Source of the DNA: Blumeriella jaapii
Lineage: Eukaryota > Ascomycota > Leotiomycetes > Helotiales > Drepanopezizaceae
Length of the DNA: 64,000 nt
NCBI GenBank assembly: GCA_009599575.1
Contig: VWND01000033.1
Span: 216,661-280,660, forward strand
Reading direction: 5' to 3'
Shown here piece after piece: positions 22,747 to 35,074 of this stretch; the first letter of the stretch is position 1, and every line of letters starts with the position of its first letter. Position numbers and translations under genes: made by a program. Under the pieces are notes generated by a model. It was not told the origin of the DNA, searched no databases, and saw nothing but the letters and a program-made list of their open reading frames with translations.

Positions 22747-23969
22747 TTGGATACCTTTTCATTTAGAGCCTTCAGGGCCTTTTTGTGATTGGAGGACAGC
22801 TCTTTTCGCATTTCAGCGATCTTCTGCCTGTCTGGGGGGTTGGGGAGAGTCTTTTCTTCACGACGACTATTCATTGCGTACAAAAGCTTTCTATAATCGG
22901 TTGGGGGATAGAAATGGCGCTCCTTGGGAGTGTCGCATGGGCAGTCATACCCTTTTCCTCCTTCTTTTTTGCCTTTTCCTCCTCCTTCTTCACGACCTTT
23001 CGAAGTATCGTTGTTTTCAGAATCGAGAAGGGAAGTGGCGAAAACTCCGACCTTTCGGCCTGAATTGTCGAATCCTCGGTTGTTCTTAAGGGAAGAGACT
23101 ATAAAGCTCAGTTCGATTGGAGTCTTCTTCATGGGGAGGCCAGCAAGTTCGTCTTCCAGATACTCAGCCTTCTTGCCGTTCGCCCATTGTGGATTGATGT
23201 GTGCGGCGACTGCGTCGAGAAAATCGGTGGCAGCGTGGCGGCCATCCATATCAGAAATCTTGTACTCGACAGCTGCTCTGTAAGCGGTCTGCCATTCCTT
23301 CATCCACTCGGTCACATTCACCTTCCCGCTGTACGCCTTGCGGAGAGTGTTCTTGTAGTCAGATCTGACGGAGCTAACCACGGAAGAGTGTGCAGGGGCA
23401 ATATCTTTTTTCAGAATACGAACGAGTGCCTGGAGTGATCTCTGCTTCTTTTCATGGTGTGGATCCTTGACCCTTCGCACACTTCCATCTATCAACGAAT
23501 CTCTCTGCAGGTCAGTGTGGAGAGTGGCGTACGCTTTCTTATTATTGGTAGCGTTGATCTCCGATTGAGCGATTGCAGAGTTCATCAAACTGGTTTCTAC
23601 AGTTGAAAAGACCCAGTCGAGCAACTTCTGGTAGGCAGTAACGTACTCCTGCCACTTCTTGAGCTCCTTTGAATGGTTCTTGGAGAGGTGATCGATCTTA
23701 TTTTTCAAATCGTCGAAGGTCAGATTGGCTGGTCGAGGCCTGTCGGAGGGGTTACCAGTCGTAACGGCGGCCCTTTCTGCCTCGGTCATGCTGTTGTATT
23801 CGGCGCACTTTCTGTCGTAGTCTGCTTGGCGCTCTCTGTTCCTCTGATCGATGAACTGGTATGGCGACTGTTTTTGTGGTCGTTCATCAATAAGAGAGCG
23901 AAGTGGAAGGTCAGGATCGGTGTAATCGAGGGGAAGAATCCCTGATCGGTGAAATTTGTACGCTCCCAA
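22584..23969 (-). CDS. Copia Gag
   Basis: 461 codons open from ATG at 23969. The first 330 residues hold a UBN2-like capsid region (LDWVFSTVETSL, LQRDSLIDGSVRRVKDP, and KVNVTEWMKEWQTAYRAA). A Gly/Lys-rich stretch with CPCD...H follows, where a CCHC zinc knuckle would be expected but appears degenerate. The last 65 residues after about position 395 probably lie in the wrong frame, because the overlapping protease frame continues the expected copia sequence there. It would form the virus-like particle that packages the element's RNA. The capsid part is undamaged. Confidence 0.8.
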   Translation of the reverse strand: MGAYKFHRSGILPLDYTDPDLPLRSLIDERPQKQSPYQFIDQRNRERQADYDRKCAEYNSMTEAERAAVTTGNPSDRPRPANLTFDDLKNKIDHLSKNHSKELKKWQEYVTAYQKLLDWVFSTVETSLMNSAIAQSEINATNNKKAYATLHTDLQRDSLIDGSVRRVKDPHHEKKQRSLQALVRILKKDIAPAHSSVVSSVRSDYKNTLRKAYSGKVNVTEWMKEWQTAYRAAVEYKISDMDGRHAATDFLDAVAAHINPQWANGKKAEYLEDELAGLPMKKTPIELSFIVSSLKNNRGFDNSGRKVGVFATSLLDSENNDTSKGREEGGGKGKKEGGKGYDCPCDTPKERHFYPPTDYRKLLYAMNSRREEKTLPNPPDRQKIAEMRKELSSNHKKALKALNEKVSKWSQSTKSLESQQPSQNRLQSQPPRTTRRSPLPQLSVFLALMRSKSTSESTFWL

Positions 23970-24291
23970 CCAGGAGATCCACGATTTTGGGTCGTGAAGG
24001 AAAACCTTCTTCTTTGTGGGGGCCGATATGTTGTTTTCGTTGTGGAGGGTCGATTGACTGGGTTGAAAAGAGTAGAAAGATGAGAATGAGGTTTGTAGGT
24101 TGAGGAGATCGAAGAATTGATGTTTTCCGCATTCTCAATGGCCTTTTATCGATTCGTGGCCTTTTGCCAAGTGAGGAAAACTCTGCAAAGTATAACCTCC
24201 TACGAATATCTTTTGACAATTCGAATGGATTGACCGGTGAGGGCTCCCAACGAGTCTCCTAGCGTATGCATTGCAGAAAGAAGCTTATTGA

Positions 24292-24311
24292 TTGGCTCCG
24301 GGGCTCATAAC
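24292..24311 (-). promoter_or_regulatory. Copia primer-binding site matching the initiator tRNA-Met anticodon arm
   Basis: Immediately inside the 5' LTR the plus strand reads CTCCGGGGCTCATAAC up to 24311. This contains GGGCTCATAAC, the anticodon stem-loop of initiator tRNA-Met (CAT anticodon). Drosophila copia is known to prime from a 5' half of that tRNA ending at this place, so half-tRNA priming is the likely mechanism here. Confidence 0.75.
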
Positions 24312-24613
24312 TGTCGTGCATAGCTGAATAGTCGGTAGGAACCCTTACCGGAGGATGGAACGGATGAATTGTATGTAGTAAGATGTTACTTGTATTGTTC
24401 TAAGTCTGACTGGCGAGCTCTCCGCAGAAGACGGAAGGTTCGGGCTCGCTTAGTCAGTCGCTCGGAAAAACTAGTCTCCGAGGAGGCTCGTTATCACGTG
24501 ACTACGAGCCTTTCCGAGCTCCAGGAACATCTAACTACTGAAAGCGTACAGGAAGAATGAATCTGGAACAAAAGAAATGAAAGGAAATAAAGGAATGTAA
24601 ATATAGCGCAACA
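24312..24613 (-). repeat. Copia 5' LTR
   Basis: 302 bp, beginning TGTTGCGC and ending GCACGACA on the minus strand. Six C/T differences from the 3' LTR. Confidence 0.95.
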
Positions 24614-27600
24614 CGTTTACAATCGAAACCACCGAAAATGCTGTAATTATTTTCGCCGCAATATAAACAATATCAAATTGCTTATCGGATTATCGTTTTC
24701 GAAATAGTTTTTGTACTTCTGCGCCGTATAATTATTCGAATAAACCAATATTACGCCGTCGGTTTTTTAGGTTCTGAATCTGACGAAAACCTTTTGCTTA
24801 GTCGAAAAGCTGACAAAAGTTATTTTATTTTTTATTTCGTAATCTTCGATTTCGTAATCCGATAAAATAGCCGAAACTATTGCTTTAAACGCGCTAAAAT
24901 ACGAAAAAGCCGGGCTTTTCTAAATGGTTTTAATCAGCTTAACGTCGTAGTATAATTGCAAATAAACTTCGATTATTTTCGAATTATATACGAATGCAAG
25001 CAAAACGTAATAATCGAAAATAGCGTCGGTAAGATTTTCGATTCTTTTCTTTTTTTAAAAATCGGCGATATCGAATTTTATAATTGTAATACGATCGGGA
25101 CCAACGAAACTTAAGGCGATCGGAACGTTAAAATAAGCTACGAAGCGGCAGTTTCCAAAATTCCGAGTAATTAAAACAGCGAAATAAAAGCCGGGATGCA
25201 TTTTAAAAGCTTATTAAATAAAACTGTAAAGTATATTAGCGAAAAAAGCTGTAGGCGCTTTTTGGATTTTAATTAATCGGAAATAATATTTATATATAAC
25301 CATTTTTTTTTTTATAAAATACAGTAATGGCTTGTTTTTTCCGTTATAAAACCTTACGTAATTAACGAATTCGCAGCTTAATTTAAATAAATTTTAAAAT
25401 ACATTTTCGGTCGAAAAGCTAAAAAAATCGATTTTTAAAAATACTCGTTGCTTTTATTTTTCCACGTTTTAATCGAGCTTTATAATCGCGCTAAAAGCTT
25501 TAAAATCTGTTTTAAAATTTGCGTAGCCTAAGTAAACTTTCGCATACGCTTAAGTAATTTTCGCAATTTTTCGTCGAGATATAAATTAATTATTAAAATT
25601 AATTTCGAATACGTCGTAATCCGAATTTTTAATAGCAACGAATCGATTAGCGAAGCCGATAACATCGATTTTTTTTGTAATTAAATCGTAATACGCCGCG
25701 TAATAGCGTACGTAAAAATAGCAAAACTTATCGTTTTTTCTAGCGTTAATATTATTTGTAAAAACGAAATTAAAAAATCGGAATTTTTTAGCGAAAAAAA
25801 GCTCGAGTAAAAACGAATTACCGTTTTCAAAAGTTTTTTTTATTTGCTTTAGCGTATTATATTTACAATTTTCCGAAAAAAACTTGGTTTAATTTTCGTT
25901 CGAAGCAAAAAAAAAAAAAAACTGACGGATTTATTTAATTTTTATATAAAAATATCGAAGTAAAACTTTTAAATCGTTTCGTCGTCGAAAACGAAAGTTT
26001 TAAGCAAAATAATTTGATTTTGTATTTTTTATATAATTTTTTTCGCGATAATTTCGATATTTTTTTCCAAGCTTTTTTTATCGAATCGTATAATAATCGA
26101 AATCTTAAATGCTTTTATCAGAATCTGAAATATTAATAATTCGACGTTTTTAAACGCAGCAAGCGTTTTTAGCGTTTGCGTATTTAATTTCGAAAAATCA
26201 AATTCAGAATCGTTTAAATTTTTTTTTTTCGAAATACCGGCGTTTTTTAAATCTGATTTTATAAAATCGTCGCGTTTTTTATTAACTAGCTTAAAACTTA
26301 TAGCTCGGCGTCGATTTCCGGCTATTTTTACTCGCGATGCCTTTTCTTTTAACGACGCGAATAATTTTTTTTTCCGAACAAAAAAGATTTCGGAAATATC
26401 GGCGCGCTTTTCTACGTTTTCTGTTTTTACTTTTTCCGAAATCGTTTTTATAAATATAATAAATTTTTTATATTCGAATAAGCGGTTGTTTGTTATTACG
26501 CTTTTAGTTTCGTTTTCGAATTCGTTTTCGACAATTGAAAATAAAAATCGCTAAATTATTTTAGCTGCTTTAAAAGTATTAATTGCTACCGCGTATATTT
26601 TTTCGAATTAAACGAAAATAATATTAGCTTTTTCGTTTCTTTCGTTGTCGTAGATTTAAAATATCGGAATAGCGTCGTTTTTTTCCTTCGATATAAAAAT
26701 GCCGCATTTAACGATATTTAGTTTTTTATTTTAAAAAAAAATCAGATTTAAAATTTCGCAACCGATTAAAACTTTTTCTAACGATTGTATAGCGTCGTTA
26801 ACCAATTTGCAAACAGCTGTAAAAAAGCTTATAAATCTGCGGGCCCTTAAGTTATTAGCTTTTAAAGCTTGCGCTTTGAAAATATAAGCGTTTAATACCT
26901 AAATTTCTTTTTTAATAAAATAATAGTTTCGAAAAAACAAGCGAAATATCGAAATGAAATAACACCGATGATTTTGCTAAAAACGTATTTTTAAATATTT
27001 TTTTTTGTTAATTTAGCAAAAAGCGCAAAATTCGGTTTATCACCTTTTTTTTATTATTTCGAACTTTCCGTACTCCGGCGAAAGCTTTTGAAGCGTTATC
27101 GTAATTTAATAAAAATTTGTCGTAATCAAAGCTTTTGCGAACGAATTCAGCTTTAACGAAGCTTTCGTAATCGAATAAAAATTCGTTAACGTTTCCAATT
27201 ATTATATCGAGTTGTTTTATAAATATTTTTACGAAAGCTATTTATTAATCTAAAATAGCGGTATTATATATTTGCTTAAACTCGGAAAAATTACGTATAA
27301 TAATTCCGTTCCAAAATAAATTAAAAATGAATTTGCCAAATTTAATAACGCTTTGCTTAAAAAACAATATAATATCGATAGATTTATTAATTTAAAAAGT
27401 GTATTATATTTATTAAAAAGTAAATAGAAAAAAGTACGGGGATTATAAAATATTTGTATTCAAAAGTTACGGGAATCCGTATATTATTTTTCTAATAAAT
27501 TATAACTGTTTAAATAAGCACCCGTTTAAAATAACAAAAAAAATAAATAATACAGAAAATAACAAATAATAAAATGTATAAAAAATAGTTTTCGTAAAAT

Positions 27601-27949
27601 ATGCGAGCGGTATAAATATATTAAATATATGGCTTAAATATATATAAAGCTTTTGTTCTAGTAAACAAAAGTATAATTAAACAAAAAAAAATACAGTAAA
27701 TGTCCCAAATAATATAAAAAAAAAGTCTTAAAAATAAACAGTATATATAAGACAAAATAATTAGGTTATATATAAGCAAGGCAAAATAAAAACAATAAAA
27801 CAGTATATAATAAAAAAAAAAACAATAAATAACAAAAACAGTAAAATAATAAATAACAAAAATAATAAAACAGTTAATAAACAATCTTATATATACTTTT
27901 CTTCTTTTCGGTCATAAATAAAATCACGATTTAAATTGTGCTTTCAGCA
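24614..27949 (-). other. Y-full region downstream of integrase (right of copia)
   Basis: Homologous to 11221-14449 in Y-host. With 15801-16400 it forms the 3.8-kb tail between integrase and 3' LTR. Minus-strand traces such as RVKIAGNRRRAISFKLVN and SEFDFSKLNTQTLKTLAAF (26150-26330) suggest a decayed sense ORF of unknown identity. An 87-codon low-complexity frame at 27621-27884 is AT-driven and not a gene. Confidence 0.5.
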
Positions 27950-30900
27950 GCGGGGTTATCGTTCGGTTATTTCCAAATCTTTTCAAAAGGTTTTTTTTTT
28001 TCAGAAGTATAATCGCTTTGGTCGGAATCGTCGTCGAATTCGCTAAAATCGGAATCGCTATCTGAATTAAAGTTTAAAAAGTAAATTTGCTGGTTTCTTT
28101 TGTAAAATCGTTTTAACCGGTTGGCGGCGAACGTTCCTTTTAGTTTTATTTTATCGAGTTTCGTAAGCTTATAATAATTTTTATTTAACTCGGCCTCGTA
28201 TATTTCGTAAAATCCGAACCATTTATAATTAAGCTTAATATCGGCTGATTTATTAATAACGCGCTGGACGTTATAAATTAAAATCAGATTTTCTTTTTTA
28301 ATTAGCGTTTTTTTTAAAATCTTAATTTTATTTCAAACTTTTTTAGCTGCTTTTCTATATCTTTTTTTTTTTAAAATTATTTTTTTTATATTTATATCGC
28401 GGTAATTTAGCTGTTTAAATTTTATTGCTAATAAATTTGCTTTCGTTTTTATTTTAACCACGTTATAAAACTTTTACACAAGCCATTTTATTTTTAAAAA
28501 TAATCGAGCGTTTCTGCCGTATTAAATAAAAAATAAAATTATTTTAATAAAAGCGTATATGCATATACGTATAATAAAAAGCATTTCCGAGAATTTCCGC
28601 GACCAACGCTTATAATTCCTTCGAATAGCTTTTAAAAAGCCGTCGAAAATATTTCTATAATTTCGTTCAACGAATCCGTTGCTTTTCGAATTATAAGCTG
28701 AAATTTAAATGCGTTAAATATTATATTTTTTTATAAAAATCTTAATAACGCTTTTATTTTCGGATTTATTATCGACGTTTAATTTATTAAATAAACCGTA
28801 TCGGCATACAACGTTTTTTTAAAAAAAAGTCGCTATAATTTCGAAAATAGCGTTTCGGAAAAGTCGTTTTTTAAGCCATTTAAATAAATCGTTAATAGCG
28901 AATACAAAGCATATATAACTATAATCGGTAATCGGTACGCGTATAACGTCGAAATTGACTTTTTCCTAAATTTCAAAAAATTACGTCGGATATAATAAAT
29001 TTTTTTTTCGGCCAAGCTTTTGTTTTTAGCAAAAAATACAGCTTTTAACGAAAGCTTTACAATTTTCGAAATATTTTTTTTATTAAAAATCGTTTTTAAT
29101 TCGGTAATAAATGGCTTTAGCTCTTTTATAAAATATTTTTTCGTAGGCTTTTTTTATAACTTAAAATTTATCGGCTTTATTATTTATTACTAAGCGTTTT
29201 TAATATATATTATTTTTTATTTTATACAACTTTCTGTCGGCTAAAATATAATCGAAAATCTAATTTTTAAATAATTTAAATTAATAAATAAGCACGCTAA
29301 ATAGTTTAAATAAAATAATTAAATAATATACGATTAAATAAAAATTCTCGGTTTCGTAGTTATCGATTAAAAGTTTATTTTCGTCGCTAATCGGCTTATT
29401 CCGATCGTTTTCGGTTAAATCTACTCGCGGTGCCAGCCGAAATAATAACGCGAATATTTTTTCGGCCCGAAAATCGGTGTTTTTTATTCGCGGTGCCAGC
29501 CGAAATAACAACGCGAATGGTTTTAGCTCTATAAAACCCAAAGCGCAAATAGCAAAATAGCCGATTTCGTCAGCGATTTATTCGTCGATATTTTATTCGT
29601 TTTATTCAGCGAAATTAAACGAATAAAAGCGTTTTCGTTTCGAAACCGTCTGCCGCTGTATTAATTATTTTTTTAATATATTTAATTTCGAAATTTATAA
29701 ATCGCATCTAAGCTATTTAATTAATAACGAATGCTTTTGGTAAATCACTGGCTTTTTTATTTAATTAATCGATAAAAACTTTTGCGTCCGTTTTCAAAAT
29801 AAAATATACGCCGTATAATTCGCTTTTTATTTTTTTTATTGTTTTAAAAACGCTTCGATATTTTCGTTTAATAGCATCGTAGCGTACTTTTGCGAAAAAT
29901 CATAAACCGCTTTCGAATCGTAAAAAATGCCGTTTTTTGTTTTTATCGATTTATTATAATACAGCTTTCTAATCGAAAATATTAACATCGACAATTAAAA
30001 TAATTTCTTTTGCGTCTAGGCTGTAATCGATCCGTACAAACGATAAAGCCGATAAAAAATCGTTTTTAAAAACTTTTATGATTTTGTTCTGCTTTTTTTC
30101 CCAAACGAAATCAACTTTTTTTTTTATCGTAGCGTAAATAAATACAGCTTTTTAAAAAAAGTTTTTAATCCAATTACGATAGTAAATCATAACGCTAATA
30201 AAAACTTTAGCTTCGATAATATTTTTATACTTTTTTTATTCGCAAATCTTTTTAATTTTCTTTTGTTAAAAATAACGGCCAGCGCTATTAATTATATAAT
30301 CAACGATATTTATTTCGGATATGTAAAATTTTAATCGAAAATTAATAATAGCTTTGGCTTTTTCGAAGCAAACCATAATTTTATCGATGTTTTAAATATA
30401 TTTTATTATATAACGTCGAATTTTAAAAAGAATTTTTTTATTATTATAATATAATCTAAAGCTTTTTACTTCGACGTCGTTAACGTAAAAAAAAACAATA
30501 TCAGAAATGCAAATTATAAAAACCTTATATACGATTTTTACGAATTAAGCGACTAAATTAATAGCTTCTATAAATACTTTCGTTATACGTAATAAACCGA
30601 TTGAAATTTGAATTGCCGTTATATTTCGAAATCGTAAATCAAATATTAAATGGTTGTAGCCGAAAAACAAATCGAAAAAAAAAGCGATCGTTAATCCTGC
30701 GAACTCGTTTGAAAATTAATCGACGTTAAATAGCACGTTAGCGTTTCGTATCGTCATTTTGTTTATTTCGACGATTGCGATAATAAATTTATAAATGCTT
30801 TTTTTTTTTTCGCAATAATAAACCATTTGTTTTTATATAAATCGTAGCAAAATTCGAGAATCCTTTGCTTAATTCGTTTTTTTAGCATTTCGACTATTTT

Positions 30901-31990
30901 ATTTTAAAATATTTTAAAAACTAAAAAGATCTTTTTTTGCCAAGCTTCGTAAAACACGGTTTTAATATCGATATAAAGCGTAACGTTAAAACTGAATTAG
31001 CTTATTTCGGTAAAATCGAAAGTTATAATCTTTTTTCGGTTGCGTAAAACTTCGTACAAAACCTTTTTTTTTTTTAATAAAAATTGGGTTCCGATTGCTA
31101 AATTATTAAATCGTTTTTTTATAAATCGGCTGCCAAATAATAAGCTGGAAAATCGGCCGGTAATAAATCCTTCGAACTCGTTAATAATTAGCTGAAATAA
31201 TTTTATTATTTTATTTTTTTCAAACCAATCGTTTATTTTTCCGGAGATATTTCCATCGGATTTATTAAAATTTACGAATCGTATTTTATCAGCTTTACGC
31301 TTATAAAAAATGCTGATATTAACATAAAAAAGTAAAATATATAAATCGAATTTATTTAATACGAAAACGAAATCTTCGGAATTTTTATTTCCGAATTAAT
31401 AGCCAAAAATATTAATATTAATCAATTTCATTCGCGGTGCCATTTCGATTAATAACGTAAGTGCTTTTAGCCGAGTATTTTCCAGGTTTTATTATAATCC
31501 AACGTTTATTCTGAAACCAAAGCCGGCTATTCGTTTCCCGATAAAACGTCGATTAAAAAAATTTTGTCGCCGGCGACGATAATTTAACTTTGGAAAAATC
31601 GGTTTTAATTTTAAAAAAAAGCTTTTATCTGGCCGTTCTCGATGTATTTAAAACTGACAAAACTTTTTAGAATCCAAAGCATTTTAAAAATAATAAAATA
31701 AAAGCATTTTTTTATTATCAAAAAGTTTTTATAAATAATAATACTTTTAATATCGATTTTCATATTTCGTACAATTCTATCGAATTTAATCGTATTTTTA
31801 TTAACGATAATATAAATTATTCGCTTATCGGTAATAATCGAAATACTACTAGCTTCGGCTGTTTCCTGGTTTATACAATTAATTTCGGCTTTACTATCGA
31901 ATAAAACGAGGGCGGTTGTATTTTTCTTAAATATTATTTTTATTTTTAATGCTTTTATAGCCGTGTAAAAGCAGTTTCGTTGTTTTAACT
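27950..31990 (-). pseudogene. Y-full pol: protease, RT, RNase H and integrase relics
   Basis: Best copy for recognising the family. Near 31900-31950 the minus strand reads LFDSKAEINCINQETAEAS, the retroviral-type aspartic protease start (Gly of DSG lost). From about 31450 downward come YKRKADKIR, SDGNISGKINDWFE, FEGFITGRFSSL and LYEVLRNR..ITFDFTEI, then further RT sequence, as in a common fungal Ty3/gypsy polyprotein. Integrase core fragments lie at 28500-29015 (YYIRRNFLKFRKKS, AINLNG-type) and a GPY/F-type tail near 28100-28290. Stops occur every few tens of codons. Confidence 0.8.
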
Positions 31991-31999
31991 TTTAGGTTT

Positions 32000-34036
32000 T
32001 TATAGCGAAAACCAAAAAGCTGACTTTTTCCGAAAATTCTTTTTTATCGGCTAAATTAACTACGATATTATAAATTTTTTTTAATTTTTTTTTAATTTAA
32101 AATCGTTTTTTTTTCGAATAATTTCAACTTTTTCGTTTTTTTTTAATACAAAAATTTGTTTATTAATAATTTTGTCGAATTTTTTTTTTATATTAAATAA
32201 ATCGCTGAATTTCAATTTAATCTTTTGTTTTATAATTTTTTAATAACTTCGTCGACGGCTTCGAAGCTAATATATTTGTCGATCCATTTCTCGCTTCGCA
32301 TTAGTAATAAGCGTTTAGAAACTGGTACTTTTTGAATAATTTAAATCGAAGTATCGATATCGATATCTTTTATATCGTCGTTAATTTTTTCTATTATAAG
32401 CGTTTTTCTAATGGTTTTATCGGTTCTTTTTCGAATTCCAAAATTTTTCTTTTTCTCGATTCTGACGTTTTTTTTCATATTAGCTGGTTTAGCGAATAAA
32501 ACAAAAGCATTTTGCTTTTTTGTGATTCGCTGGCTTGATTATACAGCTATAATATTTGCAAATGCGATACTTATATTAGCAATATATATATTTGTTTTTT
32601 ATTTATATATTTAAATTTTATTTACGTTTAAAATAAGAAATTTCTTTTTAATTAGTACGTTTTCTGAAATATTTTCTTTTTTATTAATAAAAATCGTTTT
32701 TGCATTTTTTTTGTTTTCTAAGCAGTCGTCCCATTCCGTACCTTTTATTTTCAAACGAATAATATTTAACCAGCTTTGATTTTCAATTTTATTAAAAAAG
32801 CCTATTCCTGCTTTCGTCGGTCCGAAGCAAATCGCTTCGTATTTATTAATATAACAAACACTATTATTTATATAAAAATTAAATACTTTGCATTTTAAGC
32901 GAATATAAGATTTTTCGTAATAAATTTTTTTATTATCACAGAATTTATACTTAAGGCTACGAGGTCTGTTTTAATAATTATTTACCATTTTAATAGCCGC
33001 GATTCTGGTTTTCGCGTTGATTTTTCTTTTTTCTTTGATAATCGTTATTGTAATTAATATTTCGCTAATCCTGATCGCTAGCACGGAAAAATTGCTATTA
33101 AGCAGCTATTATTTTTACGATAGCTTAGCGAAATTAATCGCTTCGTGTATTTTAAAAAAAATAATTGTTATAAAAGCTATTTTAATCGTTTTTATTATCC
33201 GAGTTAACGTAAAAAAGTTTCTTCTGCTGCTGCATAAGATTTTCGACCTTGTTTTAAAATCCTTAAATTTTAATATCGGTAAATTTTAATACAAAAGTTT
33301 CGATATTTTTATTAAGCTTTTCCAAGCCAATAAGTTTTGCAAAACGATTAAATAATATAATAACTAATTATTTTTTGGCGATTTCGGTAATTTTTAGTGG
33401 CTGGATATATTTTTGCACTAAAGCTTCCACGTTTTTTTTGTAAATAAAAAAAAGAAATTTCTTTTAATTTATAGCTTCGATAATACGTTCGTTTTAGTTT
33501 TGTTTAAAAACGAATTTTACAAATTTGAAATATTAGTCGAAGATTTCAGAATTTTATTTATTAATTTTAAAATACTTAATAGTCTTATTGCGAATACTGG
33601 TTAAAAAGCCAAATAAAAACAATCTTTTTTGCTTAACCTCGCTTAAAACTTTCTTATTAACGAAAACGTTAAAAACCCTCGTATAAATACGATAATAGGC
33701 CTTGAGTTTTTTAATTTAGCGAATTATTATAACAAACTGTTTAAAAAAAGCGATAGTATCGCGAATTTACTAACGATCGTAATTTCGAAATTCCGATTTT
33801 AAAGTTTTAATTAATTTACGCCAGTTTCGAGCCCTAATAACCTTTTATTTATTCATCGATTTAATAATATTTTTAGTAATTAAATTATAATAACGAAAAA
33901 GTTTATCGAATATTTTAGTTTCAGAAATTCCGAAATCCTTACAGATTTTTTTATATTTTTGGATAAAATCGGTAACGTTAGCGCTATTAAATAAAAGTGC
34001 ATCAGAAAAGCCAAAAAAAAGCATACGGCCTCGCAT
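32000..34036 (-). pseudogene. Y-full gag relic
   Basis: The frame opens at 34036 with MRGRMLFFGFSDALLF, then NVTDFIQKYKKICKDFGIS and FDKLFRYYNL. This is the start of the Gag capsid domain of a widespread fungal Ty3/gypsy lineage. It is followed in other frames by sequence including basic, Lys-rich blocks near 32400. No intact zinc knuckle was found. The right boundary toward the protease is approximate. Confidence 0.65.
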
Positions 34037-34806
34037 AAAAAAACGAAAAGCGTCGTTGTTTATAATATTAGCGAAAGTATTAGTAGGATTTAAATTAAAT
34101 AAATAAATGTTTTTTGAAATTGTAAATTAAAAGTTTTTAATATAAAAAAAATCGTTTTTAATAGAAAAGCTATTAAAAAGGTTTTTATATTTTTTAAAAA
34201 AATTAAATAAAATAAAATTGCGTCCAGATATTTAAATAATATATTAAAAAACTTGTTTTTTAATAAGCTGATTAAATTGATAAGGTATTGCTGTATAATT
34301 CACGGTCTCGATATTCCGTAGCTCAGGCCAATATACGTACAGCCATCTTTTTATTATTTTTAATAAAAAGCCGCAAATTGTAATTGTCACAATTATAAAA
34401 CGTAAAATCAAAAAATTAAATTTTCGCTAAACGTTTAACCAAAAGAAATTTAATTTAAAAAAGCCGAGCGCAGCGATCGAAACGTATAAACCAATATTCG
34501 ATTTGTTATTTTTAAACAAAAAGCGATTTTCGAGCTTTAAACTTCGCACGATTCAAAATTGCCTAACCGTAATTTCAAACGTTTCTGAAATATATTGCAT
34601 TTTTGTAATTTAATAATTATGCGCAAAATAAAAAAAGCTATTAAAAATCCTTTATATAATACAACTGCGAATAATATTATATAAAAGATCTTTCAAGCCG
34701 TAATAGCGAAATATCGAAATCGACTTTGATTGCGAATTTAAGAAATGCATCGGCGAATATATAAAAACGAAACACCGAAGTTTGAATTTCTGCGTAAATT
34801 ATCAAA

Positions 34807-35074
34807 TATAAAAATAAATAAAAAAACCAGATTAATACGGCCATATATCGGTGAGTAAAATAATTTAGAAAATTCCTAGAAAAAACTAAAAAAAGGAAAA
34901 AAAAAAATAAGTAAAAATATAAATTAAATTGCGTGCTTATGGTACTATCTAAGGGAATGCTTTGCTTTTATACCTGTTGAAAGTAGTCAGTGGCAGGGGG
35001 TCTCGGAGGGATCCATGCCTCGACCATAGCTAAAACTACCAACTCCTATTAATACAAAGTATCACCGTTTTACA
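34807..35074 (-). repeat. Y-full 5' LTR
   Basis: 268 bp. The right end CCGTTTTACA is followed by ATAAT and then by the Y-host integrase. Confidence 0.87.
34959..34972 (-). promoter_or_regulatory. Probable TATA box in the Y LTR
   Basis: On the minus strand the LTR reads TATAAAAGCAAAGC here, the only strong TATA box in the LTR. The motif is recognisable in all five LTR copies, although some bases are mutated in the eroded ones. Confidence 0.4.

Larger units (their letters stand above)
16401..24613 (-). mobile_element. Ty1/copia LTR retrotransposon (8213 bp), little eroded
   Basis: Two 302-bp LTRs (16401-16702 and 24312-24613) with TG...CA ends are flanked by a 5-bp duplication CGTTT (16396-16400 and 24614-24618). 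The empty site is present in the paralogous Y-host sequence at 11221-11225, where one CGTTT joins the two flanks. Gag-pol runs on the minus strand in copia order: Gag, protease, integrase, RT, RNase H. Base composition is near 50% GC, in sharp contrast to the AT-rich surroundings. An extra spliced gene lies on the plus strand between pol and the left (3') LTR. Confidence 0.97.
15534..35074 (-). mobile_element. Y-full: complete Y-family Ty3/gypsy-like element nested in Y-host
   Basis: LTRs lie at 15534-15800 and 34807-35074, with ATAA(T) at both junctions (15530-15534 and 35075-35079). The intact target is visible within Y-full itself: at 28981-29010 the uninterrupted integrase sequence reads through a single ATAAT (28992-28996) exactly where Y-host was broken. 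Without the copia insertion the length is about 11.32 kb. Minus-strand order: LTR, gag (from 34036), protease (about 31990), RT, RNase H, integrase (to about 27950), downstream region, LTR. Confidence 0.93.

Noticed and set aside
22584..23969. Gag C-terminal 65 residues as true Gag sequence
   Set aside because: The overlapping protease frame (22366-22746) continues the expected copia sequence, so the Gag frame probably runs on after a frameshift.
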